From assembly GCF_013378445.1 (NCBI RefSeq), contig NZ_JABXYK010000001.1, forward strand, positions 1 through 64,000: 64,000 nt of DNA, given 5' to 3'. Shown in pieces: positions 28,838 through 37,204 of the stretch; positions within the stretch are counted from its first letter, which is position 1; every line of letters begins with the position of its first letter. Both the position numbers and the translations under genes were made by a program. Below the pieces are notes generated by a model, which ran no database searches, was not told the DNA's origin, and saw only the letters and a list, made by a program, of their open reading frames with translations. This stretch comes from Mycoplana rhizolycopersici (lineage in GTDB: Bacteria > Pseudomonadota > Alphaproteobacteria > Rhizobiales > Rhizobiaceae).

Positions 28838-30481
28838 TCAGGCTCCGGCTTGCGCCTCGGCCATGGCTTGCTCGCGCAGAAACCGCCGGATGACCTTACC
28901 TGACGTCGTCAGCGGCAGCGTGTCGACGAAGGCCACTTCGCGCGGATACTCGTGCATCGACAGCCGCGTCTTGACCCAACCACTGATTTCGGCCGCCAGC
29001 GTCTCGCTGGCGGCAAATCCCTGGCGGAGCAGGACGTAGGCCTTGACGATCTCGGTTCGCACCGGGTCTGGCTTTCCGACCACGGCCGCAAGCTGCACCG
29101 CGGGGTGGCTTGCGAGACAATCCTCCACCTCGCTCGGGCCGATGCGGTAGCCGGACGAGGTGATGACGTCGTCGTCGCGGCTGATGAAGGTGATGTAGCC
29201 CTCGTCGTCCATGTGTCCGAGGTCACCGGTTGTCATCCAGTCTCCGATGAATTTCCGCTCGGTGGCGCCCTCGTCGTTCCAGTAGCGCAGGAACATGACG
29301 GGATCCGGCCGCCGCACCGCGATCTGCCCGGCAGTATTGCGCGGCAGTTCCCGGCCCTCCGCGTCGATGATGGCGACCACATGCCCGGGCACGGGCTTGC
29401 CGATCGGCCCCGGCCGCGACACGCCAAGCTTGCCGATCGAGCCGATGACGATGTTGCACTCGGTCTGGCCGTAGAACTCGTTGATGGTGATCCCGAGCGT
29501 CCGGCGCACCCAGTCCCACGTCTCCCGTCCGAGCGCCTCGCCCGCGGTGCCGATGGTCCGCAGCTTCAGGTCGTAGCGCTGGCGCGGATCCTCGACGCTC
29601 TTCATCAGGCGCAGCGCGGTCGGCGGGATGAAGGCGTTGCGCACCCCCATCTCGGCCATGATCCGGTAGGCCATGTGCGGATCGAACTTCTGCCCCGGAG
29701 ACGAGACCACCGGCACGCCGAGCAGCAGCGCAGGCAGGAGCACGTTCAGGAGACCGCCTGCCCAGGCCCAGTCCGCGGGAGTCCATATCCGATCGTCCGG
29801 CTGCGGCAGGAACTCGTGGTGCATCTGGAAGCCCGGCACGTGGCCCAGAAGCACGCGATGGCCATGCAGCGCCCCCTTGGGTGGCCCGGTGGTGCCTGAC
29901 GTGTAGATCATCAGTGCCGGGTCGTCCGGCCCGCTGTCCACCGGGACGAAAGGTTCACCGGTCACCGTCTCCATCGCGGCAAGGGAAATCGCGCCGGCCT
30001 GCACCTCGCCCTCGGTCACGACGACAAGGGACAGCGCCTCGAGACTGTCGCGAATGCCCGTCAGGCGCTCGAAGCCGAAGGCGTTGGTGACCACGGCGCG
30101 CGCGCCCGCATCGCGAAGACGGAACGCCAGCGCATCGGCGCCGAACAACAGGGCCAATGGCAGCACGATCGCCCCGAGCTTGTAGATGGCAAGATGCGCG
30201 ATCACCGTTTCGAAGCCCTGCGGAAGCAGGATCGCCACCCGGTCTCCGGGTCTTATGCCTTTTTCAGCGAGCCCGCGCGCGAACGCCGACGAGCGCGCCG
30301 CAAGCGCGCCATAGGTCATGCTGAGGTGCTTGCCGTCCGGCGAGAAATGCTGAAGGCAAACCCGGTTCGGCTCCCTCGCGGCCCAAACGTCGGCAACCGC
30401 AGTGCCGATATTGAAGCGTTCCGGCATCTGCCAGCGGAAATCGCGGCAAAGCTCCTCGTATGTCGACCGTTCGGCAAGCAT
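28838..30481 (-). CDS. AMP-dependent acyl-CoA synthetase
   Basis: A 547-residue ANL superfamily ligase that adenylates a carboxylic acid and transfers it to CoA. The P-loop YTSGTTGPPKG, the FYGQTE motif, the GDLGHMDDEGYITFISRDDD hinge region and the catalytic Lys segment SGKVIRRFLRE near the C-terminus are intact. Its resemblance is to the acetyl/medium-chain type (Acs/AcsM), but the acyl group cannot be read from sequence. A 9-bp inverted repeat lies directly before the start, with the ribosome site in its spacer. It faces the acetyltransferase gene convergently. Confidence 0.93.
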   Translation of the reverse strand: MLAERSTYEELCRDFRWQMPERFNIGTAVADVWAAREPNRVCLQHFSPDGKHLSMTYGALAARSSAFARGLAEKGIRPGDRVAILLPQGFETVIAHLAIYKLGAIVLPLALLFGADALAFRLRDAGARAVVTNAFGFERLTGIRDSLEALSLVVVTEGEVQAGAISLAAMETVTGEPFVPVDSGPDDPALMIYTSGTTGPPKGALHGHRVLLGHVPGFQMHHEFLPQPDDRIWTPADWAWAGGLLNVLLPALLLGVPVVSSPGQKFDPHMAYRIMAEMGVRNAFIPPTALRLMKSVEDPRQRYDLKLRTIGTAGEALGRETWDWVRRTLGITINEFYGQTECNIVIGSIGKLGVSRPGPIGKPVPGHVVAIIDAEGRELPRNTAGQIAVRRPDPVMFLRYWNDEGATERKFIGDWMTTGDLGHMDDEGYITFISRDDDVITSSGYRIGPSEVEDCLASHPAVQLAAVVGKPDPVRTEIVKAYVLLRQGFAASETLAAEISGWVKTRLSMHEYPREVAFVDTLPLTTSGKVIRRFLREQAMAEAQAGA

Positions 30482-30482
30482 G

Positions 30483-30512
30483 GTGCAATGCGTCTCCCTC
30501 GCTGCATTGCAC
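30483..30512 (-). promoter_or_regulatory. Inverted repeat with ribosome site in its loop, before the acyl-CoA synthetase
   Basis: GTGCAATGC (30483-30491) and GCATTGCAC (30504-30512) are exact reverse complements separated by 12 bases. On the minus strand the spacer contains GAGGGAG, the likely ribosome site, and the arm ends one base before the ATG. It is either a dimeric repressor operator or an mRNA hairpin that presents the ribosome site. Confidence 0.6.
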
Positions 30513-30563
30513 TAGCATTTCACCCCACCGGGCGGCAATGGCGCGCACGACCGGCGCGACACC

Positions 30564-30827
30564 TCAGCCGGCGGAGAGCTTAGATTCCACGGCCCTGACG
30601 CCTGCGACCGAGGCGGCAATGGCGACGGCGCGCTCGATTTCCTCCAACGAACCGACGCGCCCGGTCAGAAACACCGTCCCGTTCTCGCAGGTCACGGCCA
30701 CGTCGGAGGGATCGATGGTGCCGGCTGCGGCGAGTGCATCGGCCACCGCCGTTTCGAGAAGAGCCGGATGCGGCCCGTCGAAGTGCTCGGGCACCTCGCC
30801 GTGAAACGTACCTTCCTTGAACACCAT
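30564..30827 (-). CDS. BON domain protein
   Basis: An 87-residue single BON domain (about 25-85) with the DVAVTCENGTVFLTGRVGSLEEIERA pattern typical of this fold, which binds phospholipid or other envelope components in periplasmic relatives. No signal peptide is seen, so this copy is probably cytoplasmic. ATG at 30827 has a strong GGAGGA upstream. It is divergent from the cyclase gene across 157 bases and lies 82 bases upstream of the acyl-CoA synthetase start. Confidence 0.85.
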   Translation of the reverse strand: MVFKEGTFHGEVPEHFDGPHPALLETAVADALAAAGTIDPSDVAVTCENGTVFLTGRVGSLEEIERAVAIAASVAGVRAVESKLSAG

Positions 30828-30984
30828 GTGTTCCTCCGTCGTTTGCCGTTGCGACCGGTTCCAGCAGGGCACTACCCGCGGCATTCGCCCCGCAGAGCAG
30901 CCGGGAGCAGATATACAATCGGGATTTTTCCTGTAATCCTGCCACGTCAAGGGCATTCCCACACTTCAAGCATAGCAAAGCCTC

Positions 30985-32199
30985 ATGAAAGATCGCGACC
31001 TGCACGAAATCACCCTCTGGCTTTCCCGGGAGGGCTATCAGGGCACAGACGAGGGCGCACTGATCGCCGGCTTCTGCGAACGCTGCAACGACAAGGGCCT
31101 TCGGATCGGTCGCGCGCTGGCGATCATCGACACGCTGCACCCCGATTTCGAGGGACGGTCCTTTCATTGGGACAGCGCCGATCTGGAAATGGAGCCGGTG
31201 CGCGAATACGAGACGATCAGCGACGACCATGGCCGGCAGGCCTGGCAGTCTTCGGTCTTCTACCATCTCATGACGACGGACGTCGACGAAGTCCACCGCC
31301 CCTTTGCCAGGGGCGCGGCGACGGACTACGCAAACATGCCGGAACTCAAGGCGGCCGGGCACACGGATTACCTGGCGATGATCCACCGCTTCACAGAAGG
31401 TGGCCGCGTTGGCGAAATGGACGCGTTCTTTTCCAGCTGGTCGACCCGCGCGGCGGAAGGGTTCAGCGACGACGACCTGCGCGCCCTGCGCATTCTCGTG
31501 CCGACGCTGGCGCTTGCGATCAAATGCGCCTCGTCGATCCGCATCATCAGCACGCTCGCGGAGGTCTATCTCGGGCGCGATGCGGGCGAGAAGGTCGTCA
31601 GCGGCCGCATCAACCGCGGCGAGGTCGAGAAGATCGAGGCCGTCATCTGGTTTTCCGACCTGCACAATTACACGAGCATTTCCGACCGGACGGAGCCCGA
31701 GCACATCATTCCGTTCCTGAACGACTATGCCGAACTCGTGGTCGGTGCCATCCACGACCACGGCGGCAGCGTACTGAAGCTGATCGGCGACGGTGTGCTG
31801 GCGATCTTCCGTTCCGGCGACCGGCAGGCCGATTGCGTGGCAGCGCTCGACGCCGAGCGCGCCGTGCACCGCAACCTTTCCGAACTCAACGCCAGGCGCC
31901 TTGCCGCGGGCATGCCCGCAACCGAGGTCTATCTCGGCCTCCACGTCGGCGACGTCCTCTATGGCAACATCGGCAGCCGCGGCCGGCTGGATTTCACCGT
32001 GGTCGGGCCCTGCGTCAACCAGGTCAGCCGCATTTCGTCGCTCTGCACCTCAGTCGATCGGGACGTCCTGATGTCGCGCGATTTCGTCGACGCCTGCCCG
32101 CCGGAGCGGTCGGCCGACATGGTCTCCCTCGGCCGTTATGCGCTGCGCGGCGTCGGCCGCGCAACCGAACTGTTCACCATCGACCCGGAGCGACGCTGA
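30985..32199 (+). CDS. Class III adenylate/guanylate cyclase
   Basis: A 404-residue soluble cyclase. An N-terminal region (about 1-200) of a type seen with rhizobial cyclases precedes the catalytic domain. The domain has the metal Asp in WFSDLHNYTSISD, the LKLIGDGVLAIF motif and the transition-state Asn/Arg segment CVNQVSRI, so it looks active. No membrane segment or known sensor domain is evident. The choice of ATP or GTP cannot be settled by eye. It is divergent from the BON gene and ends 40 bases from the convergent TerC-family gene. Confidence 0.92.
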   Translation: MKDRDLHEITLWLSREGYQGTDEGALIAGFCERCNDKGLRIGRALAIIDTLHPDFEGRSFHWDSADLEMEPVREYETISDDHGRQAWQSSVFYHLMTTDVDEVHRPFARGAATDYANMPELKAAGHTDYLAMIHRFTEGGRVGEMDAFFSSWSTRAAEGFSDDDLRALRILVPTLALAIKCASSIRIISTLAEVYLGRDAGEKVVSGRINRGEVEKIEAVIWFSDLHNYTSISDRTEPEHIIPFLNDYAELVVGAIHDHGGSVLKLIGDGVLAIFRSGDRQADCVAALDAERAVHRNLSELNARRLAAGMPATEVYLGLHVGDVLYGNIGSRGRLDFTVVGPCVNQVSRISSLCTSVDRDVLMSRDFVDACPPERSADMVSLGRYALRGVGRATELFTIDPERR

Positions 32200-32239
32200 T
32201 CGAAAATTCGGCAGCACCGCCTTGCTTGACGCAGCCGCT

Positions 32240-32863
32240 TCAGAGTGCTGCGGCCACATGCGGCCACACTTCCTCCGCTCCGCGATAGATCATGTGCAGG
32301 GCGACGTAGAGGATGAGGGCGAGGCCGACATAGGCGATCCAGTGGTGGCGGCTGAGAAGGCGGGCAATGTAGTTCGCCGCAATACCCATCATGGCGATCG
32401 AAAGGACCAGCCCGATCACGAGTACGGTCGGATGTTCGTGCGACGCTCCCGCCACGGCCAGCACGTTGTCGAGCGACATCGAAACGTCGGCGACGACGAT
32501 CTGCGTGGCCGCCTGCAGAAACGACTTCTTTGGCGCGGACACCGTATCCGCCACCGCGCTCTCGCCGTCGCCGCCAACCACGGCACGCAGTTCCCGCCAC
32601 ATCTTCCAGCAGACCCACAACAGCAGAATCCCACCCGCGAGAAGCAGGCCGATGATGTCGAGCAGCTGGACCGTAACGCTGGCGAGCCCGATGCGCAGGA
32701 CCGTGGCGGCAATGATGCCGACGAAAATCGCCTTCTTGCGCTGTGCTGCGGGAAGGCCGGCGGCGGCAAGTCCGATCACGACCGCGTTGTCCCCCGCGAG
32801 CACCAGATCGATCATGATGACCTGCAGGAGCGCCAGAAGGCCTGCGGACGTAAAGATTTCCAT
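32240..32863 (-). CDS. TerC/YjbE family membrane protein (probable manganese exporter)
   Basis: A 207-residue integral membrane protein of the TerC/YjbE family with about seven hydrophobic segments and the two signature acidic motifs DLVLAGDNAVVIG and DVSMSLDNVLAVAG. YjbE-type members are associated with manganese efflux. An upstream segment resembles the yybP-ykoY manganese riboswitch, which supports that role. ATG at 32863 matches the conserved MEIF start. A TTG-initiated longer frame through the leader is not credible. Confidence 0.9.
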   Translation of the reverse strand: MEIFTSAGLLALLQVIMIDLVLAGDNAVVIGLAAAGLPAAQRKKAIFVGIIAATVLRIGLASVTVQLLDIIGLLLAGGILLLWVCWKMWRELRAVVGGDGESAVADTVSAPKKSFLQAATQIVVADVSMSLDNVLAVAGASHEHPTVLVIGLVLSIAMMGIAANYIARLLSRHHWIAYVGLALILYVALHMIYRGAEEVWPHVAAAL

Positions 32864-32929
32864 GGAGGATGCCTTATGAGGAATGCCCCGCGCAAGCAGT
32901 AGAACCGCGAGGAATCCGGCGCAAGTAAG

Positions 32930-33018
32930 CTTGTGCAACGACCCGTCTGTTGACGTGAGGTTCGGCGGGCAAGGGTCTGCTTCATCGCCATCGCCCCGCT
33001 TGACCGGCTACTACCTTT
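32930..33018 (-). promoter_or_regulatory. yybP-ykoY-like (manganese) riboswitch candidate upstream of the TerC/YjbE gene
   Basis: The leader on the minus strand opens with AAAGGTAGTAGCC, close to the yybP-ykoY hallmark GGGGAGUAG, and continues with a GCGGG(G)C/GCCCGC stem, a GCCGAACCTCACGTC block and a CGTC/GACG hairpin. It starts right after the stop codon of the ion-channel gene and ends about 70 bases before the TerC/YjbE start, where yybP-ykoY elements normally sit. The identification is by eye. Part of the canonical 3' loop could not be aligned with certainty. Confidence 0.6.
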
Positions 33019-33027
33019 CTGCGGCCG

Positions 33028-33519
33028 CTATTCGACTTCCACAGGAACCACGCCTTTTTGCCGTTCGGCCCGTTCCCTGTCTGCCTTGCCGAAAGCAGTC
33101 ATGATGTTTACCAGCACGCTCACCGTCCATCCGAAGGTGAACAGGCCCGACATGGCGACGATCGGACCGATCAGCCGCCAGTCGTCGGGCAATCTGACCG
33201 TCCCGTCGCCGAGCGTCGTATAGCTCTGGAGAACGAAATAGTAGCTGTCTCGAAGGTTCGGAACGATGCCCAGCAACACCAGCGGAGTGGCCCAGAGCAA
33301 CGTTTCCGCAAAATGCAGGGTGGCGAGGGATCCGATGGCGATGGCGAGCAGCAGATCGAGCCGCCAGAGGGCAGTGGTGCCGGTGACGTGAACCCACGCC
33401 CTGTTGAATCGTCGGTTTATCGTTCGGATGCCGGCCCCGTGTACGAAGATGACGACAATCATCGTCAAGGTTCCCAGGATGACCTCCAGGATCGGATTGG
33501 GGGTTGAAAGCGCGTCCAT
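33028..33519 (-). CDS. Two-transmembrane ion channel family protein (potassium-channel-like)
   Basis: A 163-residue protein with an N-terminal hydrophobic helix (about 8-30), a second pair of helices and a pore region reading SYTTLGDGTV, close to the TxGxG filter of the ion channel 2 family. The motif has Leu-Gly-Asp in place of the classical GYG, so ion choice is uncertain. The C-terminal helix runs into a charged cytoplasmic tail. ATG at 33519 has AAGGA at a good distance. An upstream in-frame ATG (33573) lies within a hairpin and is less likely. Confidence 0.78.
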   Translation of the reverse strand: MDALSTPNPILEVILGTLTMIVVIFVHGAGIRTINRRFNRAWVHVTGTTALWRLDLLLAIAIGSLATLHFAETLLWATPLVLLGIVPNLRDSYYFVLQSYTTLGDGTVRLPDDWRLIGPIVAMSGLFTFGWTVSVLVNIMTAFGKADRERAERQKGVVPVEVE

Positions 33520-33546
33520 CGTCTGAATTCCTTCGGTCCAAACTCG

Positions 33547-33681
33547 CGGGGACGATAGCGTGTCCCCGATCATGTCTTCAAGACGAGCCGTCCTCGTGCG
33601 GCGTAATGGTGCCGTGACTGATGCATCCGCAGGCTCTCCTTCGAAATCAACGGGCCGGAACAGGTCTCAGTCACCGGCCCG
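33547..33681. repeat. Two hairpins in the gap between the channel gene and the reductase gene
   Basis: A 7-bp CGGGGAC/GTCCCCG stem (33547-33553 with 33562-33568) and an 8-bp CGGGCCGG/CCGGCCCG stem (33651-33658 with 33674-33681) lie in the 279-base spacer. The remaining bases hold no gene that I can support. Confidence 0.5.
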
Positions 33682-33798
33682 AACGGCTCGCGTCCAGCTA
33701 ATATCTAATGCTTCCTGCCGTCCGCCACCGGCCTCGCCCGAAGCGGCTTACGGGGCTGCCGGAAGCAAGGGTTATCGCTCCCGGCAATTTTCTCTTCA

Positions 33799-34395
33799 TT
33801 AGAACTTCACGAGGTTGAGCGCGGGGAGCGGACCGCCCGGGAACTGCACGAGCTTTCCACCGACCGAGACCGGACCGAGATCGATCCCCGCGAAGCCCAG
33901 TTTGGCGATCAGTGCACCAACTTCGGCCTTCGACCTCGCATCGTCCCCCGAGTAGAAGAGGACGCGGCTTCCACCCTCGGCGCGCGGATCACCGGAGAGC
34001 AGATGCGGAGGGAGATGGTTGAACGCCTTTACGACACGAGCGCCGGGCACCAGGTCAGCGAACACTTCCGTTGACAGACGGCCGTCAAGTTCGGCCGGCC
34101 GGAAGAGCGGACGCTCGATCGGGTTATTGGCGTCGATCACGATGCGCCCGGCCCAATCAGGAAGACCCGCCAATGCCTTGGGCAACTTCGACCACGGCAC
34201 GGCGACCAGCACGAGATCGGCCTTGGCCGCATCCTCGATGGTGCCTGCCGTGATGTGTGGTGTCAGTTCGCGTGCGAAGTCCCGAAGCGTGTCGGGACCA
34301 CGACTGTTGGAGATCGTCGCGGCGATGCCATTTTGGGCAAGCGCGCGGGCGATTGCGGAGCCGATCTCGCCAGCTCCAATGATGCCGATAGACAT
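33799..34395 (-). CDS. NADPH-dependent F420 reductase-like protein
   Basis: A 198-residue Rossmann protein of the F420-dependent NADP reductase family (Npd type). The dinucleotide motif GIIGAGEIGSAIA is at the N-terminus, followed by the SNSRGPDTL phosphate-binding turn and the AVPWSKLPKAL segment, and the VKAFNHLPPHL and GPLPALNLVKF signatures near the end. Bacteria without coenzyme F420 use such proteins with ordinary NAD(P)H, so F420 itself should not be assumed. It follows the SDR gene on the same strand with a 26-base gap, so the two are probably co-transcribed. Confidence 0.85.
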   Translation of the reverse strand: MSIGIIGAGEIGSAIARALAQNGIAATISNSRGPDTLRDFARELTPHITAGTIEDAAKADLVLVAVPWSKLPKALAGLPDWAGRIVIDANNPIERPLFRPAELDGRLSTEVFADLVPGARVVKAFNHLPPHLLSGDPRAEGGSRVLFYSGDDARSKAEVGALIAKLGFAGIDLGPVSVGGKLVQFPGGPLPALNLVKF

Positions 34396-34421
34396 TGGTA
34401 GTCTCCAGGTTGGATTGCTAA

Positions 34422-35174
34422 TCAGGCGGTGAAGCCGCCGTCGGCGACGATGTCAGCGCCGGTCACGAAGGCAGCCTCCGGGCTGGCCAGATAGGCCACG
34501 ACGCTGGCGACCTCATAGTCCTTGCCGTAGCGGCCAATCGCCATGCCGGGGCCGACGATCTTCGAGACGGGTCCTCCGTCGGGATTCATGTCGGTGTCGG
34601 TCGGACCGGGATGCACGGTGTTCACGGTGATGCCCTTGGGACCGAGATCGCGGACCAGGCTGCGATTGAAACCGGCGACCGCTCCCTTCGTCAGGGTGTA
34701 GAGCGAGGCCGTCGGGAAAGCCGCATAGCGGACCATGGACGAACCGATATGAATGATGCGACCGCCCGACTTCATGCGGCGTGCAGCTTCCTGCGTGCCG
34801 ACGAAGACACCCGTCACGTTGACCGCGATCATGCGCTCGTAGTCCTCGAACTTTATGTCCTCGATCGGACCACCAAGTGCGATGCCGGCATTATTGACGA
34901 GGATATCGATGGAGCCGAACGTCTCCTCTGTCTTGGCCACCGCGACCCGTACGGATTCAGGGTTTCCGGAGTCTGCATGGATGGCGATGGCGCGACCGCC
35001 TGCCTGTTCGATTTCCTTTACGACTGCGGCTGCCTTTTCCGGCGAGGCGCTGTAGGTGATGGCGACTGCGGCTCCATCTGCCGCAAGGCGCGTTGCGATG
35101 GCTGCGCCGATAGAGCGCGAGCCGCCGGTGACGAGAGCGGTCTTCCCGGCGAGTTTCAGAGAGGTGTTGGTCAT
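34422..35174 (-). CDS. Short-chain dehydrogenase/reductase (SDR)
   Basis: A 250-residue classical SDR with TGGSRSIG (16-23) for cofactor binding, LVNNAGIALGG, and the catalytic Ser (HIGSSM) and Tyr-x3-Lys (YTLTK). The NTVHPGPTDTD motif is typical of 3-oxoacyl reductase-like SDRs, but the substrate is unknown. ATG at 35174 has GGAG upstream. That ribosome site lies in the right arm of a 9-bp inverted repeat. It is divergent from a LysR gene, whose product may regulate it, and leads an SDR-reductase operon. Confidence 0.92.
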   Translation of the reverse strand: MTNTSLKLAGKTALVTGGSRSIGAAIATRLAADGAAVAITYSASPEKAAAVVKEIEQAGGRAIAIHADSGNPESVRVAVAKTEETFGSIDILVNNAGIALGGPIEDIKFEDYERMIAVNVTGVFVGTQEAARRMKSGGRIIHIGSSMVRYAAFPTASLYTLTKGAVAGFNRSLVRDLGPKGITVNTVHPGPTDTDMNPDGGPVSKIVGPGMAIGRYGKDYEVASVVAYLASPEAAFVTGADIVADGGFTA

Positions 35175-35179
35175 TGCGA

Positions 35180-35209
35180 TCACTCCATTGCTTCGTTTCT
35201 ATGGAGTGA
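35180..35209 (-). promoter_or_regulatory. Inverted repeat over the SDR ribosome site
   Basis: TCACTCCAT (35180-35188) and ATGGAGTGA (35201-35209) are exact reverse complements separated by 12 bases. On the SDR strand the arm holding GGAGTG is the ribosome site, so the repeat could be a dimeric operator or a hairpin that hides the site. The rest of the intergenic region (35210-35284) is AT-rich and contains a TGATTG/CAATCA repeat (35245-35270), likely the LysR site. Confidence 0.55.
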
Positions 35210-35284
35210 ATATCGCCTTCTATTACTCTATTATTAGACATAATTGATTGTTATTAATTTCAAGCAATCATTGAAAGATGGGTC

Positions 35285-36214
35285 ATGGAAACACTGGCAA
35301 ATCTGGAGTCCTTCGTCCGCAGCGCGGAACTTGGAAGCTTCTCTTCGGCAGCCCGCAGACTGGGATTGACGCCGGCGGCGGTCAGCAGGAACGTCGCCAC
35401 GCTCGAATCCAATTTGAAGCTCCGACTGTTCCAGCGCAGTACGCGGAGCCTGACGCTTACGGAGGCGGGCGAGCGCTTCCTTCATTCGGTCCGTGATCAC
35501 CTGGAGAGCCTTCAAGGTGCGATTGCCGAGGCGTCCAACGAGCAGGCCGAACCCGCAGGCGTGCTGAGGCTCAGCATGAGTCCGGCCTTCGGAGTTGAGT
35601 ATATTCTCCCTACCTTGCCCGAGTTCATGCGCCGATACCCGCTTATCCGGCCGGAATGGACGTTCGAGAACCGTCAGGTGGACCTGATCGCAGAAGGATA
35701 CGACGCGGCGATCGGTGGCGGCTTCGAACTGACACCGGGCATCATCGCAAAGACGCTGGCCTCGGCCCACATCATCGCGGTTGCCTCGCCGTCATACATG
35801 CAGGACCGCGTTCCGCCTCACGACCCATCCGGCCTGATTGAGCTGGACGGGATCGTCATGCGTTCGACGCGGACAGGTCGAATTCGACAATGGCAGATGC
35901 GAAACTTTGCAGGCGAAGAGCAGCCAGCGGCGCTGAAGGAAAGGATCGTCGTCAACGACCCGGCCGCAATGCGCTCCGCCGCGGTTCTGGGTCTTGGTGT
36001 CGCCATGATCGCCAAGCCTGACGCCCTGTCGTATCTGGAGAGCGGCGAGCTTGTCCGGCTGATACCCGCTTGGTACGCCGATGCTGGCCCCATTTCGATC
36101 TACTATGCGAACCGGACCTTGCTACCCGCAAAAACGCGCGTGTTCATCGATTTCATAAGCGCCGTCTTTCAACGCGAGAAGTGGGCAGAGCGATTTGCAG
36201 GGACGCTGGGTTGA
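35285..36214 (+). CDS. LysR family transcriptional regulator divergent from an SDR gene
   Basis: A 309-residue regulator with an N-terminal winged helix-turn-helix (about 3-62, LTPAAVSRNVATLE) and a periplasmic-binding-like effector domain containing EYILPTLPEFMRRYP and the GYDAAIGGG segment. It is divergent from the SDR-reductase operon and shares an AT-rich 110-base region with it, so it is the likely regulator of that operon. The inducer is unknown. It is the last gene before the tRNA-Leu 3' end, 87 bases away. Confidence 0.92.
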   Translation: METLANLESFVRSAELGSFSSAARRLGLTPAAVSRNVATLESNLKLRLFQRSTRSLTLTEAGERFLHSVRDHLESLQGAIAEASNEQAEPAGVLRLSMSPAFGVEYILPTLPEFMRRYPLIRPEWTFENRQVDLIAEGYDAAIGGGFELTPGIIAKTLASAHIIAVASPSYMQDRVPPHDPSGLIELDGIVMRSTRTGRIRQWQMRNFAGEEQPAALKERIVVNDPAAMRSAAVLGLGVAMIAKPDALSYLESGELVRLIPAWYADAGPISIYYANRTLLPAKTRVFIDFISAVFQREKWAERFAGTLG

Positions 36215-36301
36215 CGCCCGCTTGTGGCGGCACATTCCACACAACCAAGGGAACGACCTGCTCCTGGCCCGATGCCGCCTATCAATGGCGCTTTCGGTCT
36301 T

Positions 36302-36386
36302 TGGTGCCCCATGCCGGAATCGAACCAGCACTCCTTTCGGAACTCGATTTTGAGTCGAGCGCGTCTACCAGTTCCGCCAATGGGGC
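36302..36386 (-). tRNA. tRNA-Leu(CAA)
   Basis: An 85-nt tRNA with encoded CCA. The acceptor stem pairs GCCCCAT with ATGGGGC. The anticodon loop reads CTCAAAA with the anticodon CAA (reads codon UUG). A long variable arm typical of leucine tRNAs follows, then the T-loop GGTTCGATTCC. The 3' end faces the LysR gene. Confidence 0.97.
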
Positions 36387-36601
36387 ATCGCAGCAGGTGA
36401 CGAAAGCGCGTCTACCACGCGGGCGCCGTGCCGCGCAAGCCGGTAACGTGCAACTGTGCGGGAAGGATCGCCATACGCGACGCTTCATGCGCATGAGCTC
36501 ATCCACCGCCGACCGCCATCTCGGCCACACTCCGGCCGCACAGTCATTTACAAAGGAGGCGGACTTGGTAAAAACGCATATCCTCGAACCGGGACCCGTT
36601 C

Positions 36602-37189
36602 ATGCTTCGCCGCCTTTACGACTGGACCATGTCGCTCGCCGCACGCAAATCGGCAGAGGCATGGCTCGCCGTCATTGCCTTCGTTGAAAGCTCGGTCTTT
36701 CTCATTCCCGCCGACGTCCTGTTCCTGCCGATGGGCCTCGCCCGGCCGGAACGCCTGTGGCGCTACGCCTTCGTCGCAACCGTCGCATCCGTGCTGGGCG
36801 GCATCGCCGGCTGGTATCTCGGTCACTACGCCTTCGAGGCGGTGGCAAAGCCGGTGCTGGAGTTCTACGGCAAGCTCGACGCCTTCGACGCGCTGCGCGC
36901 CTCGGTCGGCTACGAGACGCTAGTGCTCCTTTTGGTCACCTCGGGGCTGGCGCACCTGCCTCCGATCAAGGTGGTCACTATCCTGTCTGGGGCGGCCAAC
37001 ATCAATCTCGGCCTCTTCATCGTATCTGCGATCCTGGCGCGCGGCGCCCGCTTCTTTTTCCTCGCCTGGCTGCTGCGGCGCTACGGCGAACCGATTCGCG
37101 ATTTCATCGAGAAGCAGCTCGGCCTCATCGCGGGCGTCGGCGCCGGCCTGCTGATCGCACTCTATGCAGCATACCGCTACGTTGCCTGA
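36602..37189 (+). CDS. YqaA-type DedA-family membrane protein
   Basis: A 195-residue membrane protein of the DedA/YqaA (VTT-domain, SNARE-associated) family with four or more hydrophobic segments. The family motif region includes the FIPADVLFLPMGLA-like stretch (as FLIPADVL) and the VLGGIAGWYLGHY segment, followed by ARGARFFFLAWLLRRYG. Relatives affect membrane lipid or proton handling, but the molecular role is unsettled. It is followed by dsbB after 15 bases and the two probably share a transcript. Confidence 0.82.
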   Translation: MLRRLYDWTMSLAARKSAEAWLAVIAFVESSVFLIPADVLFLPMGLARPERLWRYAFVATVASVLGGIAGWYLGHYAFEAVAKPVLEFYGKLDAFDALRASVGYETLVLLLVTSGLAHLPPIKVVTILSGAANINLGLFIVSAILARGARFFFLAWLLRRYGEPIRDFIEKQLGLIAGVGAGLLIALYAAYRYVA

Positions 37190-37204
37190 ACCGAGACCCA
37201 AATC

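Noticed and set aside
30985-32199. Possible degenerate cyclase
   Set aside because: The metal Asp, the IGDG segment and the Asn/Arg motif are all present, so it is called active.
33601-33640. Possible left att site matching TGGTGCC of the tRNA-Leu 3' end
   Set aside because: Only seven bases match the tRNA end, which is within chance, and no integrase is present.
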